Assembly (NCBI RefSeq): GCF_026344005.1
Contig: NZ_JAPKNH010000006.1
Coordinates: 124,001 to 188,000 of the forward strand
DNA length: 64,000 nt
Direction: 5' to 3'
Source: Kaistia terrae
GTDB taxonomy: Bacteria; Pseudomonadota; Alphaproteobacteria; Rhizobiales; Kaistiaceae
Both the position numbers and the translations under genes were made by a program. Under the pieces are notes generated by a model. That model had not been told where the DNA came from, did not search any database, and saw nothing but the letters and a program-made list of their open reading frames with translations. Positions 20,382 to 29,095 of the stretch are shown piece by piece. The first letter of the stretch is position 1, and the number at the start of each line of letters is the position of its first letter.

Positions 20382-20864
20382 TCATTCGACCGGGGTGCCG
20401 TCGAAGCGGGGGATGCGATAGCCGGTGAAGAGATAGTCGCTGCTCGCCTGGCTGCTGTGACAGGACTGGCACCGGGCGGTATTCTCATCGACACTGATCG
20501 ATCGATCGGGCCAGAACCATTGGAACTGCCAGTCGCCCGTACGGCGGCCTTCCTCGTAGTCGTCGCCCCAGCCCGCGCCCCGCTCCATGACGAAGTACCG
20601 ATAGAGCTCGCCATCCCGGTGGTCGACGAGCACGAAATGCGTGCCCGGCGGGATGGGATTGCCTTGCTTCACCGCCTCGATCGCGGCGGGCGTCGTCATG
20701 ATGTGCTCTGTCACGTTACCGCGCCGGACGGTGGTGTAGTGGACGAGTTCGTCGAGGTTCGGAAACTGAACCCGATTGGGCTCGGCATGCACCTGCCATC
20801 CAACGGCAAGGACCGCCGCTCCGCTCAGCATGGCCAGGCAGAATGTATAGGCAATTCGTTTCAC
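20382..20864 (-). CDS. Cytochrome P460 family protein
   Basis: 160-residue exported c-type cytochrome. From GTG 20864 it starts 'VKRIAYTFCLAMLSGAAVLA', a signal peptide cleaved near 'VHAEPN'. The heme-attachment motif C-x-x-C-H ('CQSCHS') is near the C-terminus, as in P460 proteins. 'VERGAGWGDDYEEGRRTG'-type sequence precedes it (seen as 'MERGAGWGDDYEEGRRTGDW'). Upstream codons to 21002 are open but antisense-like. P460 cytochromes oxidise hydroxylamine or NO in nitrifiers and methanotrophs; many relatives have no known role. Confidence 0.85.
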   Translation of the reverse strand: MKRIAYTFCLAMLSGAAVLAVGWQVHAEPNRVQFPNLDELVHYTTVRRGNVTEHIMTTPAAIEAVKQGNPIPPGTHFVLVDHRDGELYRYFVMERGAGWGDDYEEGRRTGDWQFQWFWPDRSISVDENTARCQSCHSSQASSDYLFTGYRIPRFDGTPVE

Positions 20865-20946
20865 GTATGGCCCCGCGGGATAGTGGAATGGATTGGCATG
20901 GGCGTCGCTGGACTGTCGCGAGCCCATGCCTGGATAGGGTCGGTGC

Positions 20947-21408
20947 TCAGTTCGAATATTGTTCGTCGGAGACGTGCTCCATCCAGTCGACGGTTTTGCC
21001 ATCCAGCGCTTCGGAGAACGCGATATGGCTCATGCCGTTGGTCGGTGTCGCGCCGTGCCAGTGCTTGACGCCGGGCGGAATCCAGACGGCGTCGCCGGGC
21101 CGGATCTGCTGCGCCGGACCACCCCAATGCTGGACCAGACCGACGCCGGCCGTCACGATCAACGTTTGTCCGAGCGGGTGCGTATGCCAGGTGGTGCGGG
21201 CGCCGGGCGTGAAGGTCACGGTTGCGCCGCCGATGCGTGACGGCTCGGTCCCCCGGAACCTGTCATCCACGCGTACCGCGCCGGTGAAGTTTTCAGGCGC
21301 CCCGGCGCTCGAAGGTTGTGAGCCGGCGCTGGTAACGACGACCTCGCCGCTGGCAAGCGCGGGGGCCGCACCGCCGAGAAGGGCGGCAGCCAATAGAATT
21401 TTCTTCAT
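20947..21408 (-). CDS. Exported cupin-domain protein
   Basis: 153-residue protein with a signal peptide ('[20 protein letters not shown]') and a single cupin domain. The metal-binding motif is seen as '[20 protein letters not shown]' (two histidines plus the downstream Q/E position) and '[11 protein letters not shown]' for the second half. Small RmlC-like cupins of this type often act on or protect against quinones and reactive carbonyls. It shares an orientation with the P460, CMD-like and hydrolase genes around it, so co-expression is likely. Confidence 0.88.
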   Translation of the reverse strand: MKKILLAAALLGGAAPALASGEVVVTSAGSQPSSAGAPENFTGAVRVDDRFRGTEPSRIGGATVTFTPGARTTWHTHPLGQTLIVTAGVGLVQHWGGPAQQIRPGDAVWIPPGVKHWHGATPTNGMSHIAFSEALDGKTVDWMEHVSDEQYSN

Positions 21409-21466
21409 GATCGCCTCTGCGTCTGTCCGTACGGGGATTGGCTGTGCGAGCCGGGTTTGCGTCGCA

Positions 21467-21892
21467 TCAGTCCTCGAAGACTTCCTTGGCGATCGCGACA
21501 GCCGACACGGCGCTCGGCCAGCCGGAGTAGAACGCCATGTGGGTGATCGTCTCCACCAGCTCTTCCTTGGTGACGCCGTTCTGGCGCGCGAGCTTGAGAT
21601 GGGAGCGAAGCTGGTCAGGGCGATTGAGGGCGATCAACGCGGTGACGGTCACCAGGCTGCGGTCTCGTTTCGACAGGTCTGTGCGCTCCCAGATGTCGGC
21701 ATAGAGAACGTCATCCGTCAGTTCGGCGAGCTTCGGGGCGGTGGCGCCCATCAATTGCTGCGCGCGCGACGGTTGCGCGGCAGGAGCCGCGTCGGACGCG
21801 GCCGGAGTTTGGCCTTGTGCCATAGCCATGGTGGTACCTCCGCAGAGAAGCAGGCTCGCTGTGACGAACAGAATTCGGGTTGATGTCTTCAA
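21467..21892 (-). CDS. Exported carboxymuconolactone decarboxylase family protein
   Basis: 141 residues. An N-terminal signal peptide ('[20 protein letters not shown]', ending near 'MAQGQ') precedes an AhpD/CMD-like helical domain ('[20 protein letters not shown]' and '[20 protein letters not shown]'). The C-x-x-C pair of peroxidatic AhpD proteins is absent, so a classical peroxidase role is unlikely. Such CMD proteins are frequently encoded beside small cupins, as here. Function unknown. Confidence 0.88.
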   Translation of the reverse strand: MKTSTRILFVTASLLLCGGTTMAMAQGQTPAASDAAPAAQPSRAQQLMGATAPKLAELTDDVLYADIWERTDLSKRDRSLVTVTALIALNRPDQLRSHLKLARQNGVTKEELVETITHMAFYSGWPSAVSAVAIAKEVFED

Positions 21893-21939
21893 TGTTTAGC
21901 TCCTGGGTATTGGCGAACCGGACGAGGTTCGGGCACTGG

Positions 21940-23046
21940 CTATGAGCGGCCAGACACAAGGGTGCGGGCGAAGAACGGCGTCAGCCTGCCCATCGCGGCG
22001 TCGACATATTCGGGAACCCAGTAGGTTTCGATGTGGGTAGCGCCGTCGATCTTGAAGAGTTCCTTGTCCGTCGTGCCGGTGGACTTGGCGAAGGCAGCCT
22101 CGCTCATGTACAGGCTGTCGGCCTTGCTTCCGGCGATCATCAGCAGCGGCTTGTCGATCAGCTCGATCTGATCGGTGGCATCCCAGCGCATCAAATCCAG
22201 CAAGCTGCTCGTGGTGTATCGACCATTCGAGTTGGGATGGACGTGGGTTCTGCCGTAGTAGACGAGCCCCTGGCGATAGAGTTCGAACGGCAAGGCAGCG
22301 ATCTGCTCGTCGGTCAGCTGTACGTCGCCGACATAGGTAACCGCACCGCCAGCCGCCTCCTGGGCGCGGGCGTGCGATGCCTGCAGCAGGCGGTCTTGGA
22401 TCGTCGCCAACTGCGAATCCATATAGCCGTTGCGACGGACCCGGCCGGAGTTGAACATGCTCAGGGTCGCAATGGACTTGAAGCGCTTGTCGGTCTTTCC
22501 GGCAGCCAACGAATAGCCACCGCCACCGCAGATGCCCAACAAGCCAAGGCGATCGGCATCCGCACCCGGATAGCGGGTGATGAAATCCGCCATGCCGTGG
22601 ATGTCCTCGATGCGATAGGCGGGCTTGTCCATTTGGCGCGGCTGGCCGCCGCTGCCACCCTGGTAGGCGGCATCCGCAGCGATGGCGATGTAGCCCTGTT
22701 GGGCGAGATGCTGAGCATACAGGCCGGCGACCTGTTCTTTCACGCCACCATTGGGGTGCGCCACGACGATCGCCGGATATTTCTGGCTCGGATCGTAGTT
22801 TGCTGGCGTGTAGACATTGGCAACGATAGGCAGGTCATTCAGCTTGTAGTTGACCGGATGAATATTGACCTTGCCCGGCTCGTTCTTGGTGATGGCGCCT
22901 TCATAGACCAGCGTAAACGGATTCTGCTTGTAGTCGGCCGCGACTGCATGGGTCATGGACGTAATTCCCAAGGCTGCACCGGAGATAATCAGCGCGGAGG
23001 CGCCAAGGAATTCCCGCCTTTTCGTATTGATGACTTCGTCGTGCAT
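21940..23046 (-). CDS. Alpha/beta hydrolase with Tat-like signal (dienelactone-hydrolase-like)
   Basis: 368 residues from ATG 23046, placing 'NTKRREFLGASALIISGAAL' as a twin-arginine leader; an ATG at 23127 would add 27 residues before it. The fold is alpha/beta hydrolase: the nucleophile elbow is probably 'GICGGGGYSLA', with Cys in the serine position as in dienelactone hydrolases, and the acid and histidine lie in the C-terminal third ('GATHIETYWVPEY'). It is the first gene of the 23.0-19.7 kb minus-strand group, and export fits its neighbours. The substrate is unknown. Confidence 0.85.
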   Translation of the reverse strand: MHDEVINTKRREFLGASALIISGAALGITSMTHAVAADYKQNPFTLVYEGAITKNEPGKVNIHPVNYKLNDLPIVANVYTPANYDPSQKYPAIVVAHPNGGVKEQVAGLYAQHLAQQGYIAIAADAAYQGGSGGQPRQMDKPAYRIEDIHGMADFITRYPGADADRLGLLGICGGGGYSLAAGKTDKRFKSIATLSMFNSGRVRRNGYMDSQLATIQDRLLQASHARAQEAAGGAVTYVGDVQLTDEQIAALPFELYRQGLVYYGRTHVHPNSNGRYTTSSLLDLMRWDATDQIELIDKPLLMIAGSKADSLYMSEAAFAKSTGTTDKELFKIDGATHIETYWVPEYVDAAMGRLTPFFARTLVSGRS

Positions 23047-23848
23047 TGTTGAAATCCAGTCTTTGTTCGGAGGAAGCGAGAGGTGCGCGGCATTGGCCAT
23101 CCGCGCTGGCGGCCGATTCAGCTTCATCTCGGCATGGATCGGGAGACCTCATGCGGTCTCGAGACGGTTCAGGAAGTAGGTGTTGCCCGGCAGCCGATCG
23201 TCGTTCGGAGCACTAGCTTGGCGTCGCCGCATCGTTCCCATGAGGAGCGGCGTTGAGCGGATAGGTGCCGCCGGCGGCGAGACTGCTCCGCTCGTGGACT
23301 GTCAGAAGCCTGGGTTCCCCCCATGGCTCGACCATCACTTCGGTTGAGGCGAACTTGATCACCGATGGGAAAAAGGCAGCAGTGGGCCGTCGCCGAAAGT
23401 GCAAATTACCTATCCTTCTCAGTCTCTTGGCTTACCGAGGAAGATAGTTGAGAGGGTATCCGGTGATTAGATGTAAATGCCGGCATGGGTCTTGAAGCCT
23501 GGCTTCACAATTCCCGGCCATAGCTGTGTTCAGCCAGGGACGCAGGATTGAATGTGATCCATTTCTGGGATCGGTCACATAGTCTGTTTCCGGCACACTG
23601 CCGGCCCGGCGAATACCAATGGTGTCAGCTTTTGGGAGTGAGCCAACCACATCCAACGACCGACATGCGGCGCATCGCTGACACCAACGGTGCGGAAGTC
23701 GCAGCCGAAGCGCCCGACCTCCTTGCGCCGGTCTCCCCGAGCGATTTGAAAAAAAACTCCGGACGATTTGTCGAATTCCAGTTCGTCTCTCCGTCAATAT
23801 GGCGAAGGCGGGCACAAGCCCGTCCGGAAACCGTCACAGGAGGAACCC
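23047..23848. other. 800-bp stretch without a recognisable gene
   Basis: Between the exported hydrolase and the YCII gene. Open frames up to 127 codons exist on the minus strand (23432-23815), but none shows a recognisable domain, a good ribosome binding site or neighbour-like codon use. A short inverted repeat gagacc...ggtctc lies at about 23141-23158, upstream of the hydrolase, and may be regulatory. Confidence 0.5.
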
Positions 23849-24190
23849 ATGGCGCAGTATCTGGTCGCGATCCACCACCCTGACGATTACGATCCGTTTG
23901 TGGCCGAGGACGAGGCTATGGCCAGCGATATCGATGCCCTCAATGAAGAGATGATGGCTGCCGGTGTCAGGGTTTTCGTTGGCGGCTTGCAACCGGCGGG
24001 CCGCGCGAAGTCGCTTCGGGTGAAGCCCGATGGTCATGTGCACATCACGGACGGGCCGTATCTGGAGGCGAAGGAGCACATAGGCGGCTTGTGGGTTTTG
24101 GAAGTCGCGAGCCTGGACGAAGCGCTGGCGTGGGGGCGCAAGGCAGCCATCGCCTGTCGCGCGCCGGTCGAGGTGCGCCAGTTTCACTGA
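23849..24190 (+). CDS. YCII-related (DGPF-type) protein
   Basis: 113-residue small protein of the YCII/DGPF family. It starts 'MAQYLVAIHHPDDYDPF' behind a strong ribosome binding site (aggagg, 6 nt before ATG 23849). The diagnostic 'ITDGPYLEAKEHIGGLWVLE' matches the family's D-G-P-F/Y-x-E-x-K-E block. These ferredoxin-like proteins often sit beside ECF sigma factors, but none is adjacent here. Function is unknown; a role in small-molecule turnover is only a guess. Confidence 0.9.
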   Translation: MAQYLVAIHHPDDYDPFVAEDEAMASDIDALNEEMMAAGVRVFVGGLQPAGRAKSLRVKPDGHVHITDGPYLEAKEHIGGLWVLEVASLDEALAWGRKAAIACRAPVEVRQFH

Positions 24191-24334
24191 CAGAACCGAT
24201 GCCGGGGAGTCGCCCATTCCGCTGCGCTTGTTGGCCAAGCCGAATACGTCCGCGAAGGCCGACCTCACTTTGGCTGCGGTCAGGAATGCCGATGTCCTTG
24301 TCGTAAGGCCCGGGGATGCGTATATCTGGATCTC

Positions 24335-24380
24335 GAGGAACGACCTCCCCCTATCGGGAACAATGTCCGGGACGGCCCGG
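24335..24380 (+). promoter_or_regulatory. Guanidine-II riboswitch (mini-ykkC)
   Basis: Two hairpins with the class's ACGR loops precede the exporter gene. The second is exact: stem ccggg/cccgg (24367-24371, 24376-24380) closing the loop acgg. The first has stem gagg/cctc (24335-24338, 24344-24347) around aacga, one extra A compared with the ideal loop. They are separated by 19 nt, and the second ends 10 nt before the ribosome binding site ggaggg. Free guanidine bound by both loops would expose the binding site and turn on export. Confidence 0.82.
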
Positions 24381-24399
24381 CCCTTTTATGGAGGGCCTG

Positions 24400-24717
24400 A
24401 TGGCCTGGGTTTATCTTCTCCTCGCGGGTGTGTTCGAAGTCATCTGGGCTTCGACGATGAAGCACTCGGACGGCTTCACCAAGCTCACACCGACGATCAT
24501 CACGATCATCACTATGATCATCAGCTTCGGCCTGCTTTCCGTGGCGATGAAATCGCTGCCGCTCGGGACCGCCTATGCGATCTGGACCGGCATCGGCGCT
24601 GTCGGGGCTTTCTGCGTCGGCATTTTCATCCTCGGTGAAGCCGCGACGCTGTTTCGCATCGCCAGTGTCGCCCTGATCATCCTCGGGCTCGTCGGCCTCA
24701 AGGTGTCGACGCCTTAG
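24400..24717 (+). CDS. gdx: SMR-family guanidinium exporter Gdx (SugE)
   Basis: 105-residue four-helix small multidrug resistance protein. It starts 'MAWVYLLLAGVFEVIWASTM', including the membrane glutamate (E13) essential for proton/substrate exchange. It has the Gdx signature 'SLPLGTAYAIWTGIGAVGAF' near residues 53-72 that separates guanidinium exporters from polyaromatic-cation exporters such as EmrE. ATG 24400 is preferred over 24388 because ggaggg lies 5 nt upstream. The guanidine-II riboswitch just upstream independently supports the substrate. Product: proton-coupled export of guanidinium from the cytoplasm. Confidence 0.93.
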   Translation: MAWVYLLLAGVFEVIWASTMKHSDGFTKLTPTIITIITMIISFGLLSVAMKSLPLGTAYAIWTGIGAVGAFCVGIFILGEAATLFRIASVALIILGLVGLKVSTP

Positions 24718-24766
24718 GCTGTCGAAGGGGAGGTGCGGCCCGGCCTCGGGTTCCATCCAGCGAGGT

Positions 24767-25486
24767 TCAGTACTCGCCCCGGCCCAGGCAAACGACGGGA
24801 ATCGTCTTCGCGAGAATCGACAGATCCTGCATGGGGCTCATCTGCCTCACATAAAGCGCGTCGAGGCGGCCTCGAGCATGATAGTCCGTCTCGGAGCGTC
24901 CGGAGACCTGCCACAGGCCGGTCATGCCGGGGCGGCAGAGATAATACGCCTCGAAGCGGCGCGTATTGTATCTGCCGGCCTCTTCGATCTCGCGGAGCAG
25001 GCGCGGCCGCGGCCCGATCAGGCTCATGTCGCCCCTGAAAACGTTGATCAACTGGGGCAGTTCATCAAGATTGAACTTGCGCAGCAGGCCGCCGAGGCGC
25101 GTGACACGCGGGTCCACCTTGAGCTTGTATCGCTTGGCGTAGTCGAGTCTGGCTTGGGGATCGGCCGCCAAATGAGCTTCCAGCCGGCGATCGGCGTCGG
25201 GCACCATTGTGCAAAACTTGTACATCTGGAACGGGCGACGGCTCATCCCCATGCGTGGCGAGCGAAAGAAAATGGGGCCGCCGCTCATCCCGATCAATCC
25301 GGCAACGACGATTCCAACCGGCAAGAGCAGAAGGAAGAACAGCGTCGCGGCGACCAGATCGAAGCCGCGCTTGGCCCGGTAGTCGCGGGTGGCTTGCCGG
25401 GCGCGACGTCCTTCGCGGGCAGGTGAAGCAAAGCCGTTTTCGAGGCTCTGTTGGCGCGCCGTCCCATTCAGGTTCCGATCCATCAC
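24767..25486 (-). CDS. Exopolysaccharide sugar transferase (WcaJ/ExoY type)
   Basis: 239-residue polyprenyl-phosphate sugar-1-phosphate transferase that starts lipid-linked repeat-unit assembly at the inner membrane. One hydrophobic hairpin ('LVAATLFFLLLLPVGIVVAG' near residues 45-64) precedes the catalytic domain. Family motifs are 'RKFNLDELPQLINVFRGDMS', 'LIGPRPRL' and 'CRPGMTGLWQVSGRS'. The length matches ExoY-like short forms. Its start overlaps the galE stop by 4 bp, so both are one operon. The sugar moved (galactose or glucose phosphate) is not readable, although galE next door favours galactose. Confidence 0.92.
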   Translation of the reverse strand: MMDRNLNGTARQQSLENGFASPAREGRRARQATRDYRAKRGFDLVAATLFFLLLLPVGIVVAGLIGMSGGPIFFRSPRMGMSRRPFQMYKFCTMVPDADRRLEAHLAADPQARLDYAKRYKLKVDPRVTRLGGLLRKFNLDELPQLINVFRGDMSLIGPRPRLLREIEEAGRYNTRRFEAYYLCRPGMTGLWQVSGRSETDYHARGRLDALYVRQMSPMQDLSILAKTIPVVCLGRGEY

Positions 25487-26565
25487 TCACCTGCAACGTT
25501 GTGTTCAAAGACGGCCCTATCCCGGGATTTTCGGGGTGGAATGAAATGCCTTGTCGTCGGGTGTTCCCTTCGGCCGGCTGGCCGACCAGGCGAGGCGAGC
25601 GTCGCCGCAGCCGTTGCGAGAATGGTGTCGATGTCTGAAAACCTGGCCGAGAAGCCGAGGGTGCGTCGCGCCAGCGTGGGATCGGCATAGAGGATCGGTG
25701 GGTCGCCCTCGCGCCGCGGTCGCGCCACGATCGGAACCAATCTGCCGGTTCTGCGCGAGACGGCATTCACAAGCGCCAGGACCGAGATCCCCTGGCCCGA
25801 ACCAATGTTCACGGCAAAGCTTTCGCCGCCGCGTCCAAGATGGTCGACGGCCAGAAGGTGAGCCTGTGCCAGGTCGGTGACATGGACATAATCCCGGACG
25901 CAGGTTCCATCCGGCGTCGCATAGTCGTTGCCGAAGATTTCGACACAGGGCAGGACGCTGTTGGCCGCCATCAGGATGCGCGGAACGAGATGGGTTTCCG
26001 GTGCGTGCCACTCGCCGAGCTCGCCATCGGGGTCGGCCCCGCAGGCGTTGAAATAGCGAAGGATCCCATAGCGAACGCCGTAGGCGCGGGAATAGTCCCG
26101 GATGATCTGCTCGCAGATCAGCTTGGTGCGGCCATAGGGGCTGACGGGAATCTGGGGCGCGGTTTCCGTGACCGGCAAAGTGTCTGGCACGCCATAGGTG
26201 GCGCAGCTGCTGGAGAAGACGAGCTGGTCAATGCCGGCCCTTCGGGCGGCGTCCAGCACCGCGAGCGTTCCGGCGACATTGTTCGAATAATACGCCGCAG
26301 GGTCCGTTACCGACTCGCCGACATAGGCGAGGGCGGCGAAGTGGATGATTGCGCGGGGGCGATGGTTGAGGATTGCGCTATCGAGCGCTGCGGAATCGCG
26401 AATGTCGCCCACGACCAGCGGTCCCCAGCGAACGGCTCGACCGTGGCCGCGCGAGAGATTGTCGAAGACTATGGGGAGGTGGCCGTGGGCTGCCAGTTGC
26501 TTGCAGGTGTGGCTGCCGATGAAGCCGGCGCCGCCCGTCACCAGGATTGGCTGCGGCGTCGTCAT
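25483..26565 (-). CDS. galE: UDP-glucose 4-epimerase
   Basis: 360-residue extended SDR that interconverts UDP-glucose and UDP-galactose. Rossmann motif 'LVTGGAGFIGSHTC' at residues 8-21, catalytic Ser in 'SSSCATYG' near 122 and Y-x-x-x-K in 'YGRTK' near 147. 'PDGTCVRDYVHVTDLAQAHL' is the GalE substrate-binding block. It has about 30 extra C-terminal residues beyond the usual ~330. It leads the two-gene operon with the sugar transferase and supplies UDP-galactose for a surface polysaccharide (inference). Confidence 0.93.
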   Translation of the reverse strand: MTTPQPILVTGGAGFIGSHTCKQLAAHGHLPIVFDNLSRGHGRAVRWGPLVVGDIRDSAALDSAILNHRPRAIIHFAALAYVGESVTDPAAYYSNNVAGTLAVLDAARRAGIDQLVFSSSCATYGVPDTLPVTETAPQIPVSPYGRTKLICEQIIRDYSRAYGVRYGILRYFNACGADPDGELGEWHAPETHLVPRILMAANSVLPCVEIFGNDYATPDGTCVRDYVHVTDLAQAHLLAVDHLGRGGESFAVNIGSGQGISVLALVNAVSRRTGRLVPIVARPRREGDPPILYADPTLARRTLGFSARFSDIDTILATAAATLASPGRPAGRREHPTTRHFIPPRKSRDRAVFEHNVAGE

Positions 26566-27106
26566 GCCACGACGCCGGGTTCAGGGCGTGCTTCTGCCGC
26601 GCGAACGGATTGTCTGAAGATCTGCAATGGAGCCCCCCGAGGCGTTCTCACTGGATCCGGTACATGCGTTCTGGTCGGTTCGTCCTTTTGGTTGTCAGTC
26701 CCTATGCAAATGGCGTAGCGCCAATTGGTCGTTTAAAATTCAGGACAATTTCAAGCTAATCTTTCGAGGTGGAGAGTCAAGGCCATCTCGATTCTCTCTC
26801 TAAGTCTGCCGTAGTTGTGTTAGCTAGGCGATGACGCCGTATCAAATGGATAGACATACGATTTAGGAATTTCTATTTGAAATGCTGTATATTTTGCCAT
26901 GATGCCGTTGAGGAATGTCACTCGTCGACGGCATGGAAATCTGCCTTTCCGTCATGGTTTCGGGGACAGGTCTGGTCGAAATCGAATGTGCCGATCCCGA
27001 CGCGGAGTCCGGCAAAGCAGCGATTTTGGGGCTCGCTGTCCATCTCGTTTGCCGGCAAGGCCCGGCGCGCGGGCGCGCCGAGCCGGTTCGTTGATGACTT
27101 TGCCAG
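26566..27106. other. AT-richer intergenic region upstream of galE
   Basis: About 540 bp with no supported gene. The part from about 26,700 to 26,900 is clearly lower in GC than its surroundings (roughly 43 % by eye) and includes the palindrome ggcg-tag-cgcc near 26,712. It contains the galE promoter on the minus strand. AT-rich leaders in front of exopolysaccharide genes are typical MucR targets in this order, which is inference here. Confidence 0.45.
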
Positions 27107-28000
27107 CTACCAGTCGACGCGGGTGTTGATGGCCTGGGCCTGCTGCGCGGCGTGCATCTGCGCCTGCGTGAACTCCATCGCGTGGCGACAAAGATCGGTC
27201 GAATCCGTCCAGAGGTTGCGCCAGATGCCGAGGATGCCGGTCAGCGGCTCGCCGGCGACGGCCGAGGAGAAGGATTCGAAGCAGATCGGACCCTGATAGT
27301 TCGCCTTCACCAGACCGCGAAAAATCTTGGTGAAGTCGATCGAGCCGGTGCCGAGATAGCCGCGATGCGACTCGCCGGTGTGGAAATAACCGAGATAATC
27401 GCCGGTATCGATGATCGCTCGCTCGGCGTCGGCTTCCTCGATGTTCATGTGGTAGCAGTCGAGGTGAACCTTGACGTTAGCCATGCCGACGCGCTTGCAG
27501 AGCTCGACGCCCTGCGCGGCGGTGTTGATGACGTTGGTTTCGTAGCGGTTTACCACTTCGAGGCCGAGGGTGATGTTGCTCTTGGCGGCTTCTTCCGCGA
27601 CGCGCTGAAGCACTTCGACAGCGCCGGCGACGCCTTCCGGTGTGGCGGCGGTGAAATATTTCTGGAAGCCGGAATAGAGAATGCCGGTGATATGCGTGCC
27701 GCCGAGATCGCGCGTGGTCTTCACCACCTGCATCAGATGCGCCTCGCCGCGGGCTTTCTTGCCGGCGTCGCCCGACGAGATATCGCAGCTGTCGTCGAGG
27801 CCAAGCGAGGTCGTGATGCCGAGCCCGCTCTTCTCCAGTTCCCTGCGGGTGAAGTCGATGTCGATCAGCGACGGATCGAGCGCGGGCGCTTCAATGTAGT
27901 CGTAGCCGATCGCGGCCGTGCTGGCGATCGCGCGCGCCGCTTCCTCATGGCTCCAGCCGCCGACCCAGACCTGCGCGTGAACGCCGAGCTTGTTCTTCAT
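27107..28000 (-). CDS. Sugar phosphate isomerase/epimerase (TIM barrel, AP-endonuclease_2 type)
   Basis: 297-residue TIM-barrel enzyme resembling D-tagatose/D-psicose 3-epimerases and IolE/IolI. Candidate metal ligands are Glu in 'LGLEVVNRYETNVINTAAQG' near residue 148, Asp/His in 'VKVHLDCYHMNIEEAD' near 181, His in 'YFHTGESHRGYLGTGSIDF' near 207 and Glu in 'ICFESF' near 243. This is the order seen in that family. ATG 28000 follows ggaag. It lies 28 bp downstream of the LacI gene on the same strand, so they form a transcript, and it presumably handles a sugar imported by the neighbouring ABC system. Confidence 0.88.
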   Translation of the reverse strand: MKNKLGVHAQVWVGGWSHEEAARAIASTAAIGYDYIEAPALDPSLIDIDFTRRELEKSGLGITTSLGLDDSCDISSGDAGKKARGEAHLMQVVKTTRDLGGTHITGILYSGFQKYFTAATPEGVAGAVEVLQRVAEEAAKSNITLGLEVVNRYETNVINTAAQGVELCKRVGMANVKVHLDCYHMNIEEADAERAIIDTGDYLGYFHTGESHRGYLGTGSIDFTKIFRGLVKANYQGPICFESFSSAVAGEPLTGILGIWRNLWTDSTDLCRHAMEFTQAQMHAAQQAQAINTRVDW

Positions 28001-28028
28001 GGTTCTTCCTCCCTCGTATGGATGGGGC

Positions 28029-29063
28029 TCAAACGGCCCCGGTTGAAAACGAGTCCGTTGGTGAAAGGCTGGCCGTCGAGGCGCGGACCTTCAGCGTGCA
28101 TTTGAGCTGGATATGCGCGGGCGGGGACGTATCGCCCTCGATCCGCGCCTTCAGCCTCGCCCAGATCGCCTCGCCGATTTCCTGCACGGGCTGGCTGATC
28201 GCGGTCAGCGGCGTGGCGCGCGCCCGCATCCAGGCATAATCGTCGAAGCCGATCAGCGAGATCGATTGCGGAATGGCGATCTGTCGTTCGGCCAGCGCCG
28301 CGAGCACGCCCAGCGTGGTGAAATTGGTCAGGGCGAGGATGGCGGTCGGCGGCGTGTTGTCGTCGAGCCAGCGCGAAAGCCGGGCGGATGCCGTCTCGAA
28401 ATCGCCGCCTGTCTCGATGCGGCTGGCGGCGAGCCCCTGTTGCGCCAGGACGGCGGCGACCCCTTCACAGCGCTCGCGAATATTGCCGAGATCGAGCACC
28501 GAGGCGGCGACGAGGATGTTGCGGTGGCCGTTCTCGATCAGGTGGCGCGCGCCGATCGCGCCGGCGTCCTCATTGTCGACGGATACCGTGTCGGCCGTCG
28601 GGGCGCGGGTGATGCGGTCGGCGATGACATAGGGAATTTTCGCCTGCTCGATCCGTGATCGAGCCGGAAAGTCGTCGGAGCAGGGGAGGACGACAAAGCC
28701 GGCCGGGCGCCAGGCGAGCATGGCCGAAAGGCGGGATAGCTCGGTTGCCTCGCTGCCGTTCGAGCTGGCGACGATGATTTCGTAGCCCTGGTCGCGCAGG
28801 CTCGTTTCGATGGCGGAGACGACCGAGGTGAAGAAGGGATTGTCGAGGTCGGGGACGAGCACGGCGATGATGCGCGCCTTGCCCGTGCGCAGAAGCGACG
28901 CGGCCCGGTCGGCCTCGTAGCCGAGCGAGCGCGCCGCCTCGCGAACCCGCTCGGCAAGCGCCGCGTTAACCGGCTTGCGCCCGCCAAGGACGTTGGAGAC
29001 AGTGGCGGGAGAAACGCCTGCACGCTCGGCCACGTCTCGAATGGAGGCTGGCTTGGTTGTCAC
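28029..29063 (-). CDS. LacI family transcriptional regulator
   Basis: 344-residue repressor-type regulator. The N-terminal helix-turn-helix and hinge are clear: 'SIRDVAERAGVSPATVSNVL' at residues 7-26, then 'LGYEADRAASLLRTG'. A periplasmic-binding-protein-like sugar domain follows ('IIAVLVPDLDNPFFTSVVSA' from about 68). GTG 29063 has ggag 8 nt upstream. A 10-bp perfect palindrome lies 33 bp before the start, consistent with autoregulation. The likely regulon is the epimerase gene behind it and possibly the sugar importer at 30.3 kb. Confidence 0.94.
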   Translation of the reverse strand: MTTKPASIRDVAERAGVSPATVSNVLGGRKPVNAALAERVREAARSLGYEADRAASLLRTGKARIIAVLVPDLDNPFFTSVVSAIETSLRDQGYEIIVASSNGSEATELSRLSAMLAWRPAGFVVLPCSDDFPARSRIEQAKIPYVIADRITRAPTADTVSVDNEDAGAIGARHLIENGHRNILVAASVLDLGNIRERCEGVAAVLAQQGLAASRIETGGDFETASARLSRWLDDNTPPTAILALTNFTTLGVLAALAERQIAIPQSISLIGFDDYAWMRARATPLTAISQPVQEIGEAIWARLKARIEGDTSPPAHIQLKCTLKVRASTASLSPTDSFSTGAV

Positions 29064-29095
29064 GCGGCGGCTCCGGTTCGCTCGTTACGACCAAA

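Noticed and set aside
23432-23815. 127-codon minus frame in the gap before the YCII gene
   Set aside because: No recognisable family, no ribosome binding site and Arg-rich composition; kept only as part of the gap description.
26877-27296. 139-codon plus frame starting in AT-rich DNA
   Set aside because: Runs into the antisense of the sugar epimerase; no motif.
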